In this document: piece after piece, positions 35,365-44,839 of the stretch
Numbering within the stretch: the stretch's first letter is position 1
How the letters are laid out: the number at the start of each line of letters is the position of its first letter
Source of the DNA: Falsiroseomonas sp050563535
GTDB taxonomy: Bacteria > Pseudomonadota > Alphaproteobacteria > Acetobacterales > Acetobacteraceae
Assembly (NCBI RefSeq): GCF_050563535.1
Contig: NZ_JBNXUO010000008.1
Coordinates: forward strand, 62,001 to 126,000
DNA: 64,000 nt
Direction of reading: 5' to 3'
Notes under the pieces: generated by a model
What the model saw: the letters and a program-made list of their open reading frames with translations, nothing else
What the model was told of the DNA's origin: nothing
The model's database searches: none
Program-made: the position numbers and the translations under genes

Positions 35365-35484
35365 ATGCAGCGCGTCGCGAAACGAACGGCCGGGAGAGTT
35401 GCGCCGGGGGTCGTTCCGGCCATGGGCGAGGCGCCGCCCTCCCTTGCGTCCGCCATCCGCCCCGGCGCCGCGGTGCCGCGATGA
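35365..35484 (+). CDS. Small upstream ORF, 39 aa, translationally coupled
   Basis: ATG 35365 follows GAGGA at about eight bases and encodes 39 residues, beginning MQRVAKRTAG and ending RPGAAVPR. Its TGA overlaps the ATG of the next gene (ATGA, 35481-35484). The next gene has no ribosome-binding site of its own, so this ORF probably delivers ribosomes to it. The basic, Pro/Ala-rich sequence matches no family known to me. It may be a true small protein or only a coupling leader. Confidence 0.45.
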   Translation: MQRVAKRTAGRVAPGVVPAMGEAPPSLASAIRPGAAVPR

Positions 35485-36587
35485 GCGCCGCGGTCGACAC
35501 GCGCGGCAGCGACCAGCAGGAGCTGTGGGTCGCGCAGCTCCGCCGCTGCTTCGACGCGCAGGCGGGGCTGTTCGCACGCCAGATCCGCGACGGCGCCTGG
35601 GCCCCGGTGCTGGGGACGGAAGCGATCACCAGCACCGCCATCTGCCTCATCGGCCTCGACCGCGCCGGCATCCCGGTGGAGCCGGTGGCCGGCCCGGCCG
35701 CCGACCTGCTTCGCCGTGCCGCGCGGCAGGCCCGCGAACAGGCCTATCCGGGCGGCCTCGGCCTCGTGCTCTGGGCCGGCGCGGCGACGCGCGCGGCCGC
35801 GCCGCTCGACCTCCTCGCGGAGGCGGGGCTCGACCCGGCCTCGCTCGAAGCGGCGATCCCGGCGATCACCACGATGGAGGTCGCGTGGCTGGTCAGCGGC
35901 CTGCTGCATGCCGACCATCCCGCGCTGGCCAACGCCACCGCCGCGGCCCTGCGCGAGCTGCAGGGGCGGCAGGGGCCGAGCCTCGCCTTCCGCCACGCTT
36001 CCGCCGCCGCGCCGCTGCGCCACCGGGTGCGGGCGCGCGTCGCGAATTTCGCCGACCAGGTCTATCCGCTCCAGGCGCTGGCCTTCGCCGCGATCGCCCA
36101 GGGCGACGCGTCCTGGCTGAAGCTGGCGGAACGCGCGGCCGGGCACCTGGTGGGCCGCCAGGGGCCGCTCGGCCAGTGGTGGTGGCACCATGACGCGCTG
36201 ACCGGGCGCGTGGTAGAGCCCTTCCCCGTCTATTCCGTCCACCAGCACAGCATGGCGCCGATGGCGCTGCGCGCGCTCTCCCTCGCCGGCGGCACAGACC
36301 ATGCCGAGGCGGTGCGCCGCAGCCGCGCCTGGCTGTCGCGCAACGAGCTCGGCATCCCGATGGAGGATCCGGCGACCGGCATCGTCTGGCGCAGCATCGA
36401 ACGGGCCGAGGCCGGCCCCGCGCGGCTGCTGCGCCGCGGCCGCATCGCGCTCGCCCGCCCGGCGGACGTGGCGGCGGCGCCGCCCGCGCTGGTGCTGAAC
36501 CGCGAGATGCGGCCCTACGAATGGGGCTGGCTGCTCTACGCGCGCGCCATCGAGGAATCGCCGCGCCGCGGCGGCCACATCGCCTGA
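35481..36587 (+). CDS. Unknown helical (alpha/alpha-toroid-like) protein in a polysaccharide-type operon
   Basis: The 368-residue protein has repeated helical pairs and segments such as VYPLQALAFAAIAQGD, AERAAGHLVGRQGPLGQWWWHHD and YSVHQHSMAPMALRALSLAGG. These resemble six-hairpin or terpene-cyclase-like toroids used on glycans, but I do not recognise the exact family. No signal peptide is seen. It starts inside the stop of a 39-codon ORF and is followed after 13 bp by a WecG-type glycosyltransferase, suggesting a role in envelope or exopolysaccharide assembly. Confidence 0.75.
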   Translation: MSAAVDTRGSDQQELWVAQLRRCFDAQAGLFARQIRDGAWAPVLGTEAITSTAICLIGLDRAGIPVEPVAGPAADLLRRAARQAREQAYPGGLGLVLWAGAATRAAAPLDLLAEAGLDPASLEAAIPAITTMEVAWLVSGLLHADHPALANATAAALRELQGRQGPSLAFRHASAAAPLRHRVRARVANFADQVYPLQALAFAAIAQGDASWLKLAERAAGHLVGRQGPLGQWWWHHDALTGRVVEPFPVYSVHQHSMAPMALRALSLAGGTDHAEAVRRSRAWLSRNELGIPMEDPATGIVWRSIERAEAGPARLLRRGRIALARPADVAAAPPALVLNREMRPYEWGWLLYARAIEESPRRGGHIA

Positions 36588-36600
36588 CCGGGAGGACGCC

Positions 36601-37446
36601 ATGGAACCCCCCCCGGCCCCGCGCCGCGACCCCGCCCGCATCCTCGGCTGCCCGGTGGACGAGCTGACGATGCAGGGCGCGCTCGACTGGTGCCTCGATG
36701 CCTGCCGCGCCGGCGGGCCGCCGCGCATCGTGCTGACCGCCAACGCCTCCCACCTCGTCGCGACCCAGGACGATGCCGGCCTGCGCAACGCGGCGGAAGC
36801 GGCGGACCTGGTGACGGCGGACGGCATGTCGCTCGTCTGGGCCGGGCGGCTGCTCGGCTGGAACCTGCCGGAGAGGGTGACCGGCATCGACCTCATGGAC
36901 CGGCTGCTGCAGGCCGCGCCGGGGCGGGGGCTGCGCGTCTTCTTCCTCGGCGCCAGGCCGGCGGTGCTGGAACGCTTCCTCGCCCATTGCCGCACCGCCT
37001 ATCCGGGGCTGGAGGTCGCCGGCGCGCGCGACGGCTATTTCGGCCCGGAGGACCACGCCGCGGTGGTGCGCCAGGTGGCGGAAAGCGGCGCGGACATGCT
37101 GTTCGTGGCCATGCCCTCGCCCTTCAAGGACATCTGGTGCGAACGCTACCGCGACCGGCTCGGCGTGCCGCTCATCATGGGCGTGGGCGGCGCCTTCGAC
37201 GTGATGGCGGGGGTGGTGCGGCGCGCGCCGGTGCTGATGCAGCGCGCCGGGCTGGAATGGGCCTGGCGGCTGATGCTGGAGCCGCGGCGCCTGTGGCGGC
37301 GCTACCTTGCCGGCAACAGCCGCTTCGTCTGGCTGGTCCTGCGCGAGGCGCTGGGCCGCGACGTCACGCTGCCAGCCCGAGTGCGCGCAGAAGCCCCGGG
37401 TCTGCTGGTGCGGACTGGGGGCCCGGCCGGGACGGGAAGCCCATGA
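36601..37446 (+). CDS. WecG/TagA/CpsF family glycosyltransferase
   Basis: WecG/TagA enzymes (GT26) transfer N-acetylmannosaminyl-type sugars to lipid-linked intermediates. The 281-residue protein has the family signatures LTANASHLVATQDD, VTADGMSLVWAGRLLG, ERVTGIDLMDRLL, VFFLGARPAVLE, MPSPFKDIWCERY and GVGGAFDVMAGVVRRAPVLMQRAGLEWAWRL. GGGAGGA precedes ATG 36601. Its 3' end overlaps the opposing glycosidase gene by 83 bp. Confidence 0.92.
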   Translation: MEPPPAPRRDPARILGCPVDELTMQGALDWCLDACRAGGPPRIVLTANASHLVATQDDAGLRNAAEAADLVTADGMSLVWAGRLLGWNLPERVTGIDLMDRLLQAAPGRGLRVFFLGARPAVLERFLAHCRTAYPGLEVAGARDGYFGPEDHAAVVRQVAESGADMLFVAMPSPFKDIWCERYRDRLGVPLIMGVGGAFDVMAGVVRRAPVLMQRAGLEWAWRLMLEPRRLWRRYLAGNSRFVWLVLREALGRDVTLPARVRAEAPGLLVRTGGPAGTGSP

Positions 37447-38482
37447 TGTCGCCGAGGCCCCAGAGCGCCCATCCCATCCCCTCGGCCTCGGCGCCGCGGC
37501 GCACCGCCTCGATATAGGCCGCGCGCGCCGGCGCGTTCAGCGCGGCATGCGCGCCGAATTCCAGCAGCAGCACCGGCGCGCCCGCGCGCCGGCCCCAGGC
37601 CGCGGCGCGCGCCAGGTTCCCCCGCACGCGCGCCGCATCCCACCCTTCCTGGCAGTACCAGGCACCGAGGTCGCGCGTGCGGGCATGCCCGGTGCGCGCG
37701 GCCACGGCGCGGCAGGCGGCGCGGTCGGCCACCGGAAAGGGCAGCCGCGCCAGCGCGTCGCGGTCATGCCCCTGTTCCCACGACGCCAGATGCGCGAACA
37801 CGCCCGGCGTGTAGTCGTGCACGCTGTAGAGCACGCGCGGATCGCCGAGCGGCGGCAGCCGCAGCAGCCCGTCGATGCTGCCCCAGTCGGCGCCCTGCGC
37901 GATGACGAGGTGCCCCGGCAGCACGCCGCGGATCTCGCGCAGCACCTCCGCCTGGAGGGCGTGCCACTTGGCGTGGTCGTCGAAGACGGGCTCGTTCATG
38001 ATCTCGACGAAGACGGCGGCGGGGTCGTGGCGGGCGAGGTGCGGCGCCATGCCGCGCCAGAAGTCGAACAGGCCCTGCCGGTCGGCCTCCCGCTCCTCCG
38101 GCCGCCAGCTTTCGGGATGCGCGTCCACGATGACGGCGAGCCCCGCGCGCCGGATGCGCGCGACGGCGTCGAGCACCACCGCCAGCCGGTCGCCGTCCAG
38201 CCCGCCGCCCGCCCGCAACAGGATCTGCGGCTGGATGCAGAGGCGGATGAAGGTGAAGCCCGCGGCGCGGATGCCGTCCAGCGTCGCATCCGGCACATGG
38301 GCGCGCAGCGCCGCAGGGTCGAGGCTGGCGGGGAAGCGGAACCAGTTGGTGATGTTGAGCCCGCGCCGCAGCACCGCCGGCGTCTCCGGCGCCGCCGCCT
38401 GCCCGCGCGCGAGGGCAGGCGCGCACAGCGCCGCACCGGCCGCGAGCAGCCCCTTCCCGATCCGTCGCCGTTCGATCGCCAT
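37364..38482 (-). CDS. Exported glycoside hydrolase family 5 endoglucanase-like protein
   Basis: The 372-residue protein has a signal peptide (RRIGKGLLAAGAALCAPALARG) and a GH5 TIM barrel. The acid/base Glu is about residue 164 (VEIMNEPVF), the His-Tyr pair is VHDYTPG (about 226-229), and the nucleophile Glu is about 308 (LLLEFGAH). Such glucanases trim cellulose or related exopolysaccharide. It converges on the glycosyltransferase gene and shares 83 bp with it in opposite frames. It may process the polymer that the neighbouring genes make. Confidence 0.88.
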   Translation of the reverse strand: MAIERRRIGKGLLAAGAALCAPALARGQAAAPETPAVLRRGLNITNWFRFPASLDPAALRAHVPDATLDGIRAAGFTFIRLCIQPQILLRAGGGLDGDRLAVVLDAVARIRRAGLAVIVDAHPESWRPEEREADRQGLFDFWRGMAPHLARHDPAAVFVEIMNEPVFDDHAKWHALQAEVLREIRGVLPGHLVIAQGADWGSIDGLLRLPPLGDPRVLYSVHDYTPGVFAHLASWEQGHDRDALARLPFPVADRAACRAVAARTGHARTRDLGAWYCQEGWDAARVRGNLARAAAWGRRAGAPVLLLEFGAHAALNAPARAAYIEAVRRGAEAEGMGWALWGLGDIMGFPSRPGPQSAPADPGLLRALGLAA

Positions 38483-38601
38483 GCGCCCTGTCCTCCTGCG
38501 CGGAAGATCGGGGGCGCGGGGGCGGGCGCCAAATGAACAGCGCGTGGGGCCGCGCGCGACCTTCAGGCCGCCGAGCCTTTCCGGTGATCCGATGGCGGCC
38601 G

Positions 38602-40293
38602 TCAGGCCGCGGGCAGGTGGACGATGAAGCGCGCGCCGGTGACGTTGCCGGCCGCGTCGCGCCGGTTCTCGGCGCTGATGCGCCCGCGCAGCCCCTGCAC
38701 GATCTGGCGCGAGATCGACAGGCCGAGCCCGGAATGCTGCCCGAAGCGTTCGCCGTGCGGGCGTTCGGTGTAGAAGCGGTCGAAGATGCTCTCGAGCTTC
38801 GCATCCGGGATGCCCGGGCCCTCGTCCTCGACCACGAATTCCACCATCGCGCCGGCGGGGCGCGCGCGCACCGTCACCAGCCCGCCCGGCGGGCTGAATG
38901 ACACGGCATTGCCGATCAGGTTGCGGAACACCTGCACCAGGCGGCCTTCCACGCCGCGCACCGTCAGGCCGCCGGCCGGCGCCTCGATCTCCACCACCGG
39001 GTCGCGCTCGCCGCGCGTGGCGGCGTGGAGTTCGCCGAGCGCGGCGAGGATGGGCGCCACGTCGACCGGCACCGCGACGGTGCGCGACAGCTCGGCATCG
39101 ACCTTGGAACTGTCGGAGATGTCGGCGATCAGGCGGTCCATCCGCACCGCGTCGTCGCCGATGATCTGCAGCAGCCGCTGCCGCTTCTCCGGGTCCTCGA
39201 TGCGGCGCAGCGTCTCGATCGCGCTGCGGACGGAGGTGAGCGGGTTGCGGAGTTCGTGCGCGACATCGGCGGCGAAGCGTTCGTTGGCGTCGATCCGCGC
39301 CCAGAGCGCGCGCGCCGCCGTCTGGAGGTCCCGCGCCAGCACCCCGATCTCGTCGTCGCGCTTCAGCAGCCCGGCCGGCACGCTGCCGCCGCGCCCCTCG
39401 CCTTCCCGCATCGCCGCGGCGGACTGCGCGAGCTGGAGGATCGGCGTCGCCAGCGTCCGTGCGAGGTAGAGCGACAGCAGCACGGTGAGCACGAGGGCGA
39501 GGGCGAAGAGCGCGAGGACGGAGACGCGGATCTCCAGCAGCCGCGCATCCACCTCCCGCGCCTCGCGCGTCAGCAGCACGATGCCGACGGAAGCGGCGCC
39601 GCGCCGCGCGGGCTCGGCCACCGAGACCAGCAGCCGGCCGTCGGCGGTGCGGCGGATATAGGGGCGCACCCCGCCCTCGAGCGCGAGGCGCAGCTCCTCC
39701 CGCCGGTCGGAGCCGGACTGGCCGGCGCCCGGCCCGCCGAATTCCGGCTGCCAGTCGAAGGACGGCGCATCGGGGTTCACGTCCACCACCACCTCGCCCC
39801 CCAGTTCGCGCGGCAGCAGGGCGAGGATGCGGTCATAGGCGCCGGCGATGGTGCCGGCGAAGGCGCCGCGCGGCTCCGGCGGGGGCAGCGGCTCGGTCAC
39901 GATGGCGCCGCCCGGGCCTTCGCGGACGCGGCTGTCGGCCACCAGCAGGCCGGTGGTGTCGAACAGCCGCGCCTGGGTGTTGGGCGAGGGCTCGACCAGG
40001 CGGCGCAGCAGCGGGCGCGCGGCGTCGGGCACCAGGATGATGCGGTCGTCGCGCGGGCGCGTCGCGGCCTCGGCGATGGCGCCGGCATAGATGCGCGCCT
40101 GGGTGCGCAGCGCCGCCACCTCCGCCGCGAGCAGGCCGTTCTGGTACTGGTCGAGGTAGAGCAGCGCCGCCGCCAGCAGGGCGGGCGGCAGGGCGTTCAG
40201 CAGCAGGATGCGGCGCAGCAGCGGCGACAGCCAGCGGCGGCGCTTGGTGTCCTGGGTCAGCGGGGGCGGCGGGGAGCCGCCGGCATCGGGCAT
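38602..40293 (-). CDS. ChvG/ExoS-like sensor histidine kinase
   Basis: The 563-residue membrane kinase has transmembrane segments at about 28-47 and 255-280 around a periplasmic sensor. A HAMP linker, HisKA box (FAADVAHELRNPLTSVRSAIE, His near 345) and HATPase motifs (NLIGNAVSFSPPGG, DEGPGIPDAKLESIFDRFY, SGLGLSISRQIV) follow. The order and the TRPRDDRIILVPDA sensor segment resemble ChvG, which responds to acidity and envelope stress and regulates exopolysaccharide. No response-regulator gene lies next to it, unlike the usual chvI-chvG pair. Confidence 0.85.
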   Translation of the reverse strand: MPDAGGSPPPPLTQDTKRRRWLSPLLRRILLLNALPPALLAAALLYLDQYQNGLLAAEVAALRTQARIYAGAIAEAATRPRDDRIILVPDAARPLLRRLVEPSPNTQARLFDTTGLLVADSRVREGPGGAIVTEPLPPPEPRGAFAGTIAGAYDRILALLPRELGGEVVVDVNPDAPSFDWQPEFGGPGAGQSGSDRREELRLALEGGVRPYIRRTADGRLLVSVAEPARRGAASVGIVLLTREAREVDARLLEIRVSVLALFALALVLTVLLSLYLARTLATPILQLAQSAAAMREGEGRGGSVPAGLLKRDDEIGVLARDLQTAARALWARIDANERFAADVAHELRNPLTSVRSAIETLRRIEDPEKRQRLLQIIGDDAVRMDRLIADISDSSKVDAELSRTVAVPVDVAPILAALGELHAATRGERDPVVEIEAPAGGLTVRGVEGRLVQVFRNLIGNAVSFSPPGGLVTVRARPAGAMVEFVVEDEGPGIPDAKLESIFDRFYTERPHGERFGQHSGLGLSISRQIVQGLRGRISAENRRDAAGNVTGARFIVHLPAA

Positions 40294-40455
40294 GGGGTCC
40301 GCTTGGGCCGTGGGGCGCCAGGGTAGCCCGCCGGGCCGGGGAGGGCCACCGCAGTTGCGCGCCCGCCGCGGCGGGGCAAACTAGGCCCCATGCATCCGCC
40401 GCGCCGCGCCGCGCGTCACGCAGGCGCCACCAGCGGCGGCAGGGGGGACACGACG

Positions 40456-42074
<1,619 letters not shown>

Positions 42075-42075
<1 letters not shown>

Positions 42076-42100
42076 CCGGCGGCGCGCGGGCGCCGCCGGT
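42075..42100. terminator. Bidirectional hairpin between convergent genes
   Basis: ACCGGCGGCG, six bases and its exact complement form a 10-bp G/C-only stem between the acyl-CoA ligase and the opposing RTX gene. No T-run follows. Confidence 0.5.
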
Positions 42101-42109
42101 GCCCGCGCG

Positions 42110-42823
42110 TCAGGCGAAGACGAAGTCGCCCTCGTCCAGCGCGGCGACGCCGGGCAGCCAGACCTCGCCCACCGTGCCGTCCGGGGCGGCGATGCGGACG
42201 GTGGTGCCCGCGCCGTCCGGGCGGCTCGTCCAGCTCACCGCCTCGGCCGCAATGCCTTCGAAGCGCAGCAGGTCCTCGTCCGCGGCGAAGTCCAGCACCA
42301 CGTCGCGCCCCGCGCCGCGGCCCGCATCGAAGCCGAAGGCGGCCGGGGCGGAGGTGATGCCGAAGACGAAGACATCCGCATCCTCGCCGCCGATCAGCCG
42401 GTCGGCGCCGAGCCCGCCGCGCAGCGTGTCCGCGCCCGCCCCGCCCACCAGGCGGTCATTGCCCCAATCCCCCATCAGCCGGTCGTCGCCGAGCCCGCCG
42501 AGCAGGATGTCGTCGCCGCCCGCGCCGGAGATCACGTCGTCCCCCGCGCCGCCATCCAGCCGGTCCGCCAGGTCGTCGCGGGCGTAGAAGGCGCCGCTTG
42601 CGCCCGGGGCCTGGGTGGTGCCGCTGCCGAACAGCGTGTCGTTCCCCGCCCCGCCCAGCACCGTGTCGGAACCATAGCCGGCAAAGACCAGGTCGTCCCC
42701 GCCGCCGGCCAGGACCAGGTTGCCCGGCCCCGGGCGCGTATCGGCCGGATCGCCGAGGATCAGCTCGGCCGCGGCGCTGCCCCGCAGGGTGTCGCCGCTG
42801 TCGGTGCCGGTGAGCGTATCCAT
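42110..42823 (-). CDS. Small RTX calcium-binding protein
   Basis: The 237-residue acidic protein is largely RTX nonapeptide repeats (GGGDDLVFAGYGSDTVLGGAGNDTLFG and GGAGDDVISGAGGDDILLGGLGDDRLMGDWGNDRL, about 40-160). A C-terminal beta-rich segment ending EGDFVFA follows, a typical type I secretion tail. There is no enzymatic domain. It is the third RTX protein in the window and no exporter genes accompany it. Confidence 0.85.
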   Translation of the reverse strand: MDTLTGTDSGDTLRGSAAAELILGDPADTRPGPGNLVLAGGGDDLVFAGYGSDTVLGGAGNDTLFGSGTTQAPGASGAFYARDDLADRLDGGAGDDVISGAGGDDILLGGLGDDRLMGDWGNDRLVGGAGADTLRGGLGADRLIGGEDADVFVFGITSAPAAFGFDAGRGAGRDVVLDFAADEDLLRFEGIAAEAVSWTSRPDGAGTTVRIAAPDGTVGEVWLPGVAALDEGDFVFA

Positions 42824-42826
42824 GAT

Positions 42827-42849
42827 CCATCTCCGTTGAAGATGGATTG
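42827..42849 (-). promoter_or_regulatory. Hairpin over the ribosome-binding site of the small RTX gene
   Basis: ATCCATCT and AGATGGAT form a perfect 8-bp stem around a seven-base loop just before the ATG at 42823, with the GGAGA ribosome-binding site at the loop/stem edge. It could restrict translation initiation. TATGC/TAGTAT -10-like bases lie just upstream. Confidence 0.4.
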
Positions 42850-42918
42850 CATACTATCTACCCATGGTCGCGCTGCCGCCTCACGAGGACAGGAGCGCGG
42901 CTCAACTGACCGGGAGGG

Positions 42919-43794
42919 TTACGGGGCCAGTTCGATCAGCACGGGAACATGGTCCGAGCATTTCTGCCAGTCCCGTGCGTCCTTCAGCACCGCATGGCGC
43001 CGCAGGCCGCCGGCGAGATCGGGCGAGACCCAGATGTGGTCGAGCCGCCGCCCGCGGTCCGAGGCGCGCCAGTCCGCCGCCCTGTAGGACCACCAAGTGT
43101 AGAGCTTCTGGTCCTGCGGCACGAAGTGGCGCAGCGCGTCGTGCCATTCGCCTGCCCGCTGCATCGCGCCGAGCGCCTCGACCTCGACCGGGGTGTGGGA
43201 GACGACGTCGAGCATCTGGCGGTGGGACCAGACGTCATGCTCCAGCGGCGCGATGTTGAGGTCGCCGACCAGCACCGCGCGCCGGAACCCGCCCGCCGCC
43301 TGGCGCTTCGCGGACCAGGCGGTTGCTTCCGCCACGAAGTCCAGCTTGTGGGCGAATTTCGGGTTGGCCGCACGGTCCGGCACGTCGCCGCCGGCGGGGA
43401 TGTAGAAGTCGTGCAGTTCCAGCGGGCCGCCCGGCGCGTCGAGATCGACGGCGATGTGCCGGCAATCCCCCTTGCCGCACCAGTCCGGCTCCCGGCTGGC
43501 GCGGAGCGCGAAGGGCAGCTTCGACAGGATCGCGACGCCGTTGTAGCCCTTCATGCCGCGGATGGCGCGATGGGCGAAGCCGAGCGCGTCCGCGCCCTCA
43601 TGCGGGAAGTGCTCGTCAGGGCACTTCGTCTCCTGCAGGCAGATCACGTCGGGGTCGAGCGCCGCGACGAGATCCGCGAGGAGGGGCAGCCGCAGGCGGA
43701 CGGAATTGATGTTCCAGGTGACGATGCGCAGCGGGCGCCGGCCCTGGACCATCGCAGGGGCGGCCGGTGCCGCCCCATTCCTGCCTGCGGCCAT
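42919..43794 (-). CDS. xthA: Exodeoxyribonuclease III
   Basis: XthA cleaves at abasic sites and degrades DNA 3' ends in base excision repair. The 291-residue protein has the endonuclease/exonuclease/phosphatase fold motifs RIVTWNINSVRLR, VICLQETKCPDE (metal Glu), FYIPAGG, VLVGDLNIAPLEHDV and the final catalytic SDHVPVLIEL. ATG 43794 is chosen; ATG 43752 is the shorter alternative. It lies five bases after the FAH-family gene and is probably co-transcribed with it. Confidence 0.94.
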   Translation of the reverse strand: MAAGRNGAAPAAPAMVQGRRPLRIVTWNINSVRLRLPLLADLVAALDPDVICLQETKCPDEHFPHEGADALGFAHRAIRGMKGYNGVAILSKLPFALRASREPDWCGKGDCRHIAVDLDAPGGPLELHDFYIPAGGDVPDRAANPKFAHKLDFVAEATAWSAKRQAAGGFRRAVLVGDLNIAPLEHDVWSHRQMLDVVSHTPVEVEALGAMQRAGEWHDALRHFVPQDQKLYTWWSYRAADWRASDRGRRLDHIWVSPDLAGGLRRHAVLKDARDWQKCSDHVPVLIELAP

Positions 43795-43799
43795 CGCGC

Positions 43800-44486
43800 T
43801 CAGACGATCCGGGTGCGGACTTCGCCGACACCCTCGACCATCCCTTCCAGCAGGTCGCCCTTCACCACCGCGGCGACGCCTTCCGGCGTGCCGGTCATGA
43901 TGAGGTCGCCCGGCTCCAGCCGCACCAGGCCGGACAGGTTGGCGATCACCTCGGGCACCGACCAGATCAGCTTGGAGAGGTCGGAGGTCTGGGTGACCTT
44001 GCCGTTCACCTTCAGCTCGATCTTTCCCTTCGACCCGTCGAAGGACCCGCCCGCGCGGACCAGCAGGCCCATCGGCGCGGAATGGTCGAAGCCCTTGCCC
44101 ATGTCCCAGGGGCGGCCGGTCTTCTTCGCCTCGTTCTGCAGGTCGCGCCGCGTCATGTCGAGGCCGCAGCACCAGCCCCAGACATGCTTCAGCGCATCCG
44201 CCTGGGCGATGTTGGTGCCGCCCGTGCCGATGGCGACGACCAGTTCCATCTCGTGGTGGAGCGACTTCGTCGCGGCCGGATAGGGCATGTCGGCGCCGTC
44301 GATCACCACCGCATCGGCCGGCTTCGCGAAGTAGAAGGGCGGCTCGCGTGTCGGGTCGGAGCCCATCTCGATCGCATGTTCCGCATAGTTGCGGCCGACG
44401 CAGTAGATGCGCCGCACCGGGAACCTGCCGCCGCCCTGGACGGACAGGTAGGGCACCGCGGGCGGCGGAAGGACGAAGTCGGACAT
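43800..44486 (-). CDS. Fumarylacetoacetate hydrolase family protein
   Basis: The 228-residue protein has the single FAH domain of acylpyruvase or fumarylpyruvate hydrolase types. Metal-binding residues are in HHEMELVVAIG (HxE...E pattern), with IYCVGRNYAEHAIEMG upstream and DLIMTGTPEGVAAVVKGD near the C-terminus. Fumarylpyruvate, acylpyruvate or oxaloacetate are possible substrates. Start ATG 44486 has the usual FAH spacing. Confidence 0.9.
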   Translation of the reverse strand: MSDFVLPPPAVPYLSVQGGGRFPVRRIYCVGRNYAEHAIEMGSDPTREPPFYFAKPADAVVIDGADMPYPAATKSLHHEMELVVAIGTGGTNIAQADALKHVWGWCCGLDMTRRDLQNEAKKTGRPWDMGKGFDHSAPMGLLVRAGGSFDGSKGKIELKVNGKVTQTSDLSKLIWSVPEVIANLSGLVRLEPGDLIMTGTPEGVAAVVKGDLLEGMVEGVGEVRTRIV

Positions 44487-44587
44487 GCGGACGGTTTCCC
44501 CTGGATCTGGAGTCCCGCCGTCATAGCGGGTGGCGCCGCCTGCGCAAGATCGTGGGGGGCGGGTTTCGATCCACCGGCGTGGACGCG

Positions 44588-44698
44588 AAAGAAAAGCGCC
44601 CGGTCAGGGGGGTGACCGGGCGCCATTTTTTTACTTCCGATCGGAATGGTCGGGCGAGCCGGCAGGGGAACCGGTTCACCGCCGGCAAGTCGGCCGGC
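44588..44698 (-). ncRNA. Candidate small RNA ending in a strong terminator
   Basis: On the minus strand a promoter-like pair TTGCAT (44729-44734) and TACTCT (44705-44710), spaced 18 bp, would start a transcript of about 110 nt near 44698. That transcript ends at the hairpin 44596-44623 followed by TTTTCTTT. The RNA contains a GCCGGC-rich 5' hairpin region and an A-rich single strand. It may instead be just the trailer of the amidotransferase gene. Confidence 0.35.
44596..44632. terminator. Strong bidirectional rho-independent terminator
   Basis: GCGCCCGGTCA and its exact complement form an 11-bp stem around six G. On the plus strand seven T follow (44626-44632); on the minus strand TTTTCTTT follows. 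It can terminate leftward transcripts from the amidotransferase gene. The 353-bp gap 44487-44839 otherwise holds only the FAH gene promoter and the small RNA candidate. Confidence 0.85.
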
Positions 44699-44839
44699 AA
44701 GCGCAGAGTAGCGTGTCCACAGCGGGCCATGCAAAAGGCGAATGCATGATGCGGCCCCGGAATCGCCTTCACAGCCCCGGTTTCGCGAGATCTTGACCAC
44801 GAAGACGCTGGTCCGTTGCCGTCTTGTCACGCCCGCGTG

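Noticed and set aside
44530..44796. An 88-codon plus-strand ORF spanning the terminator
   Set aside because: It reads straight through a strong rho-independent terminator, has no ribosome-binding site and has shadow-like composition.
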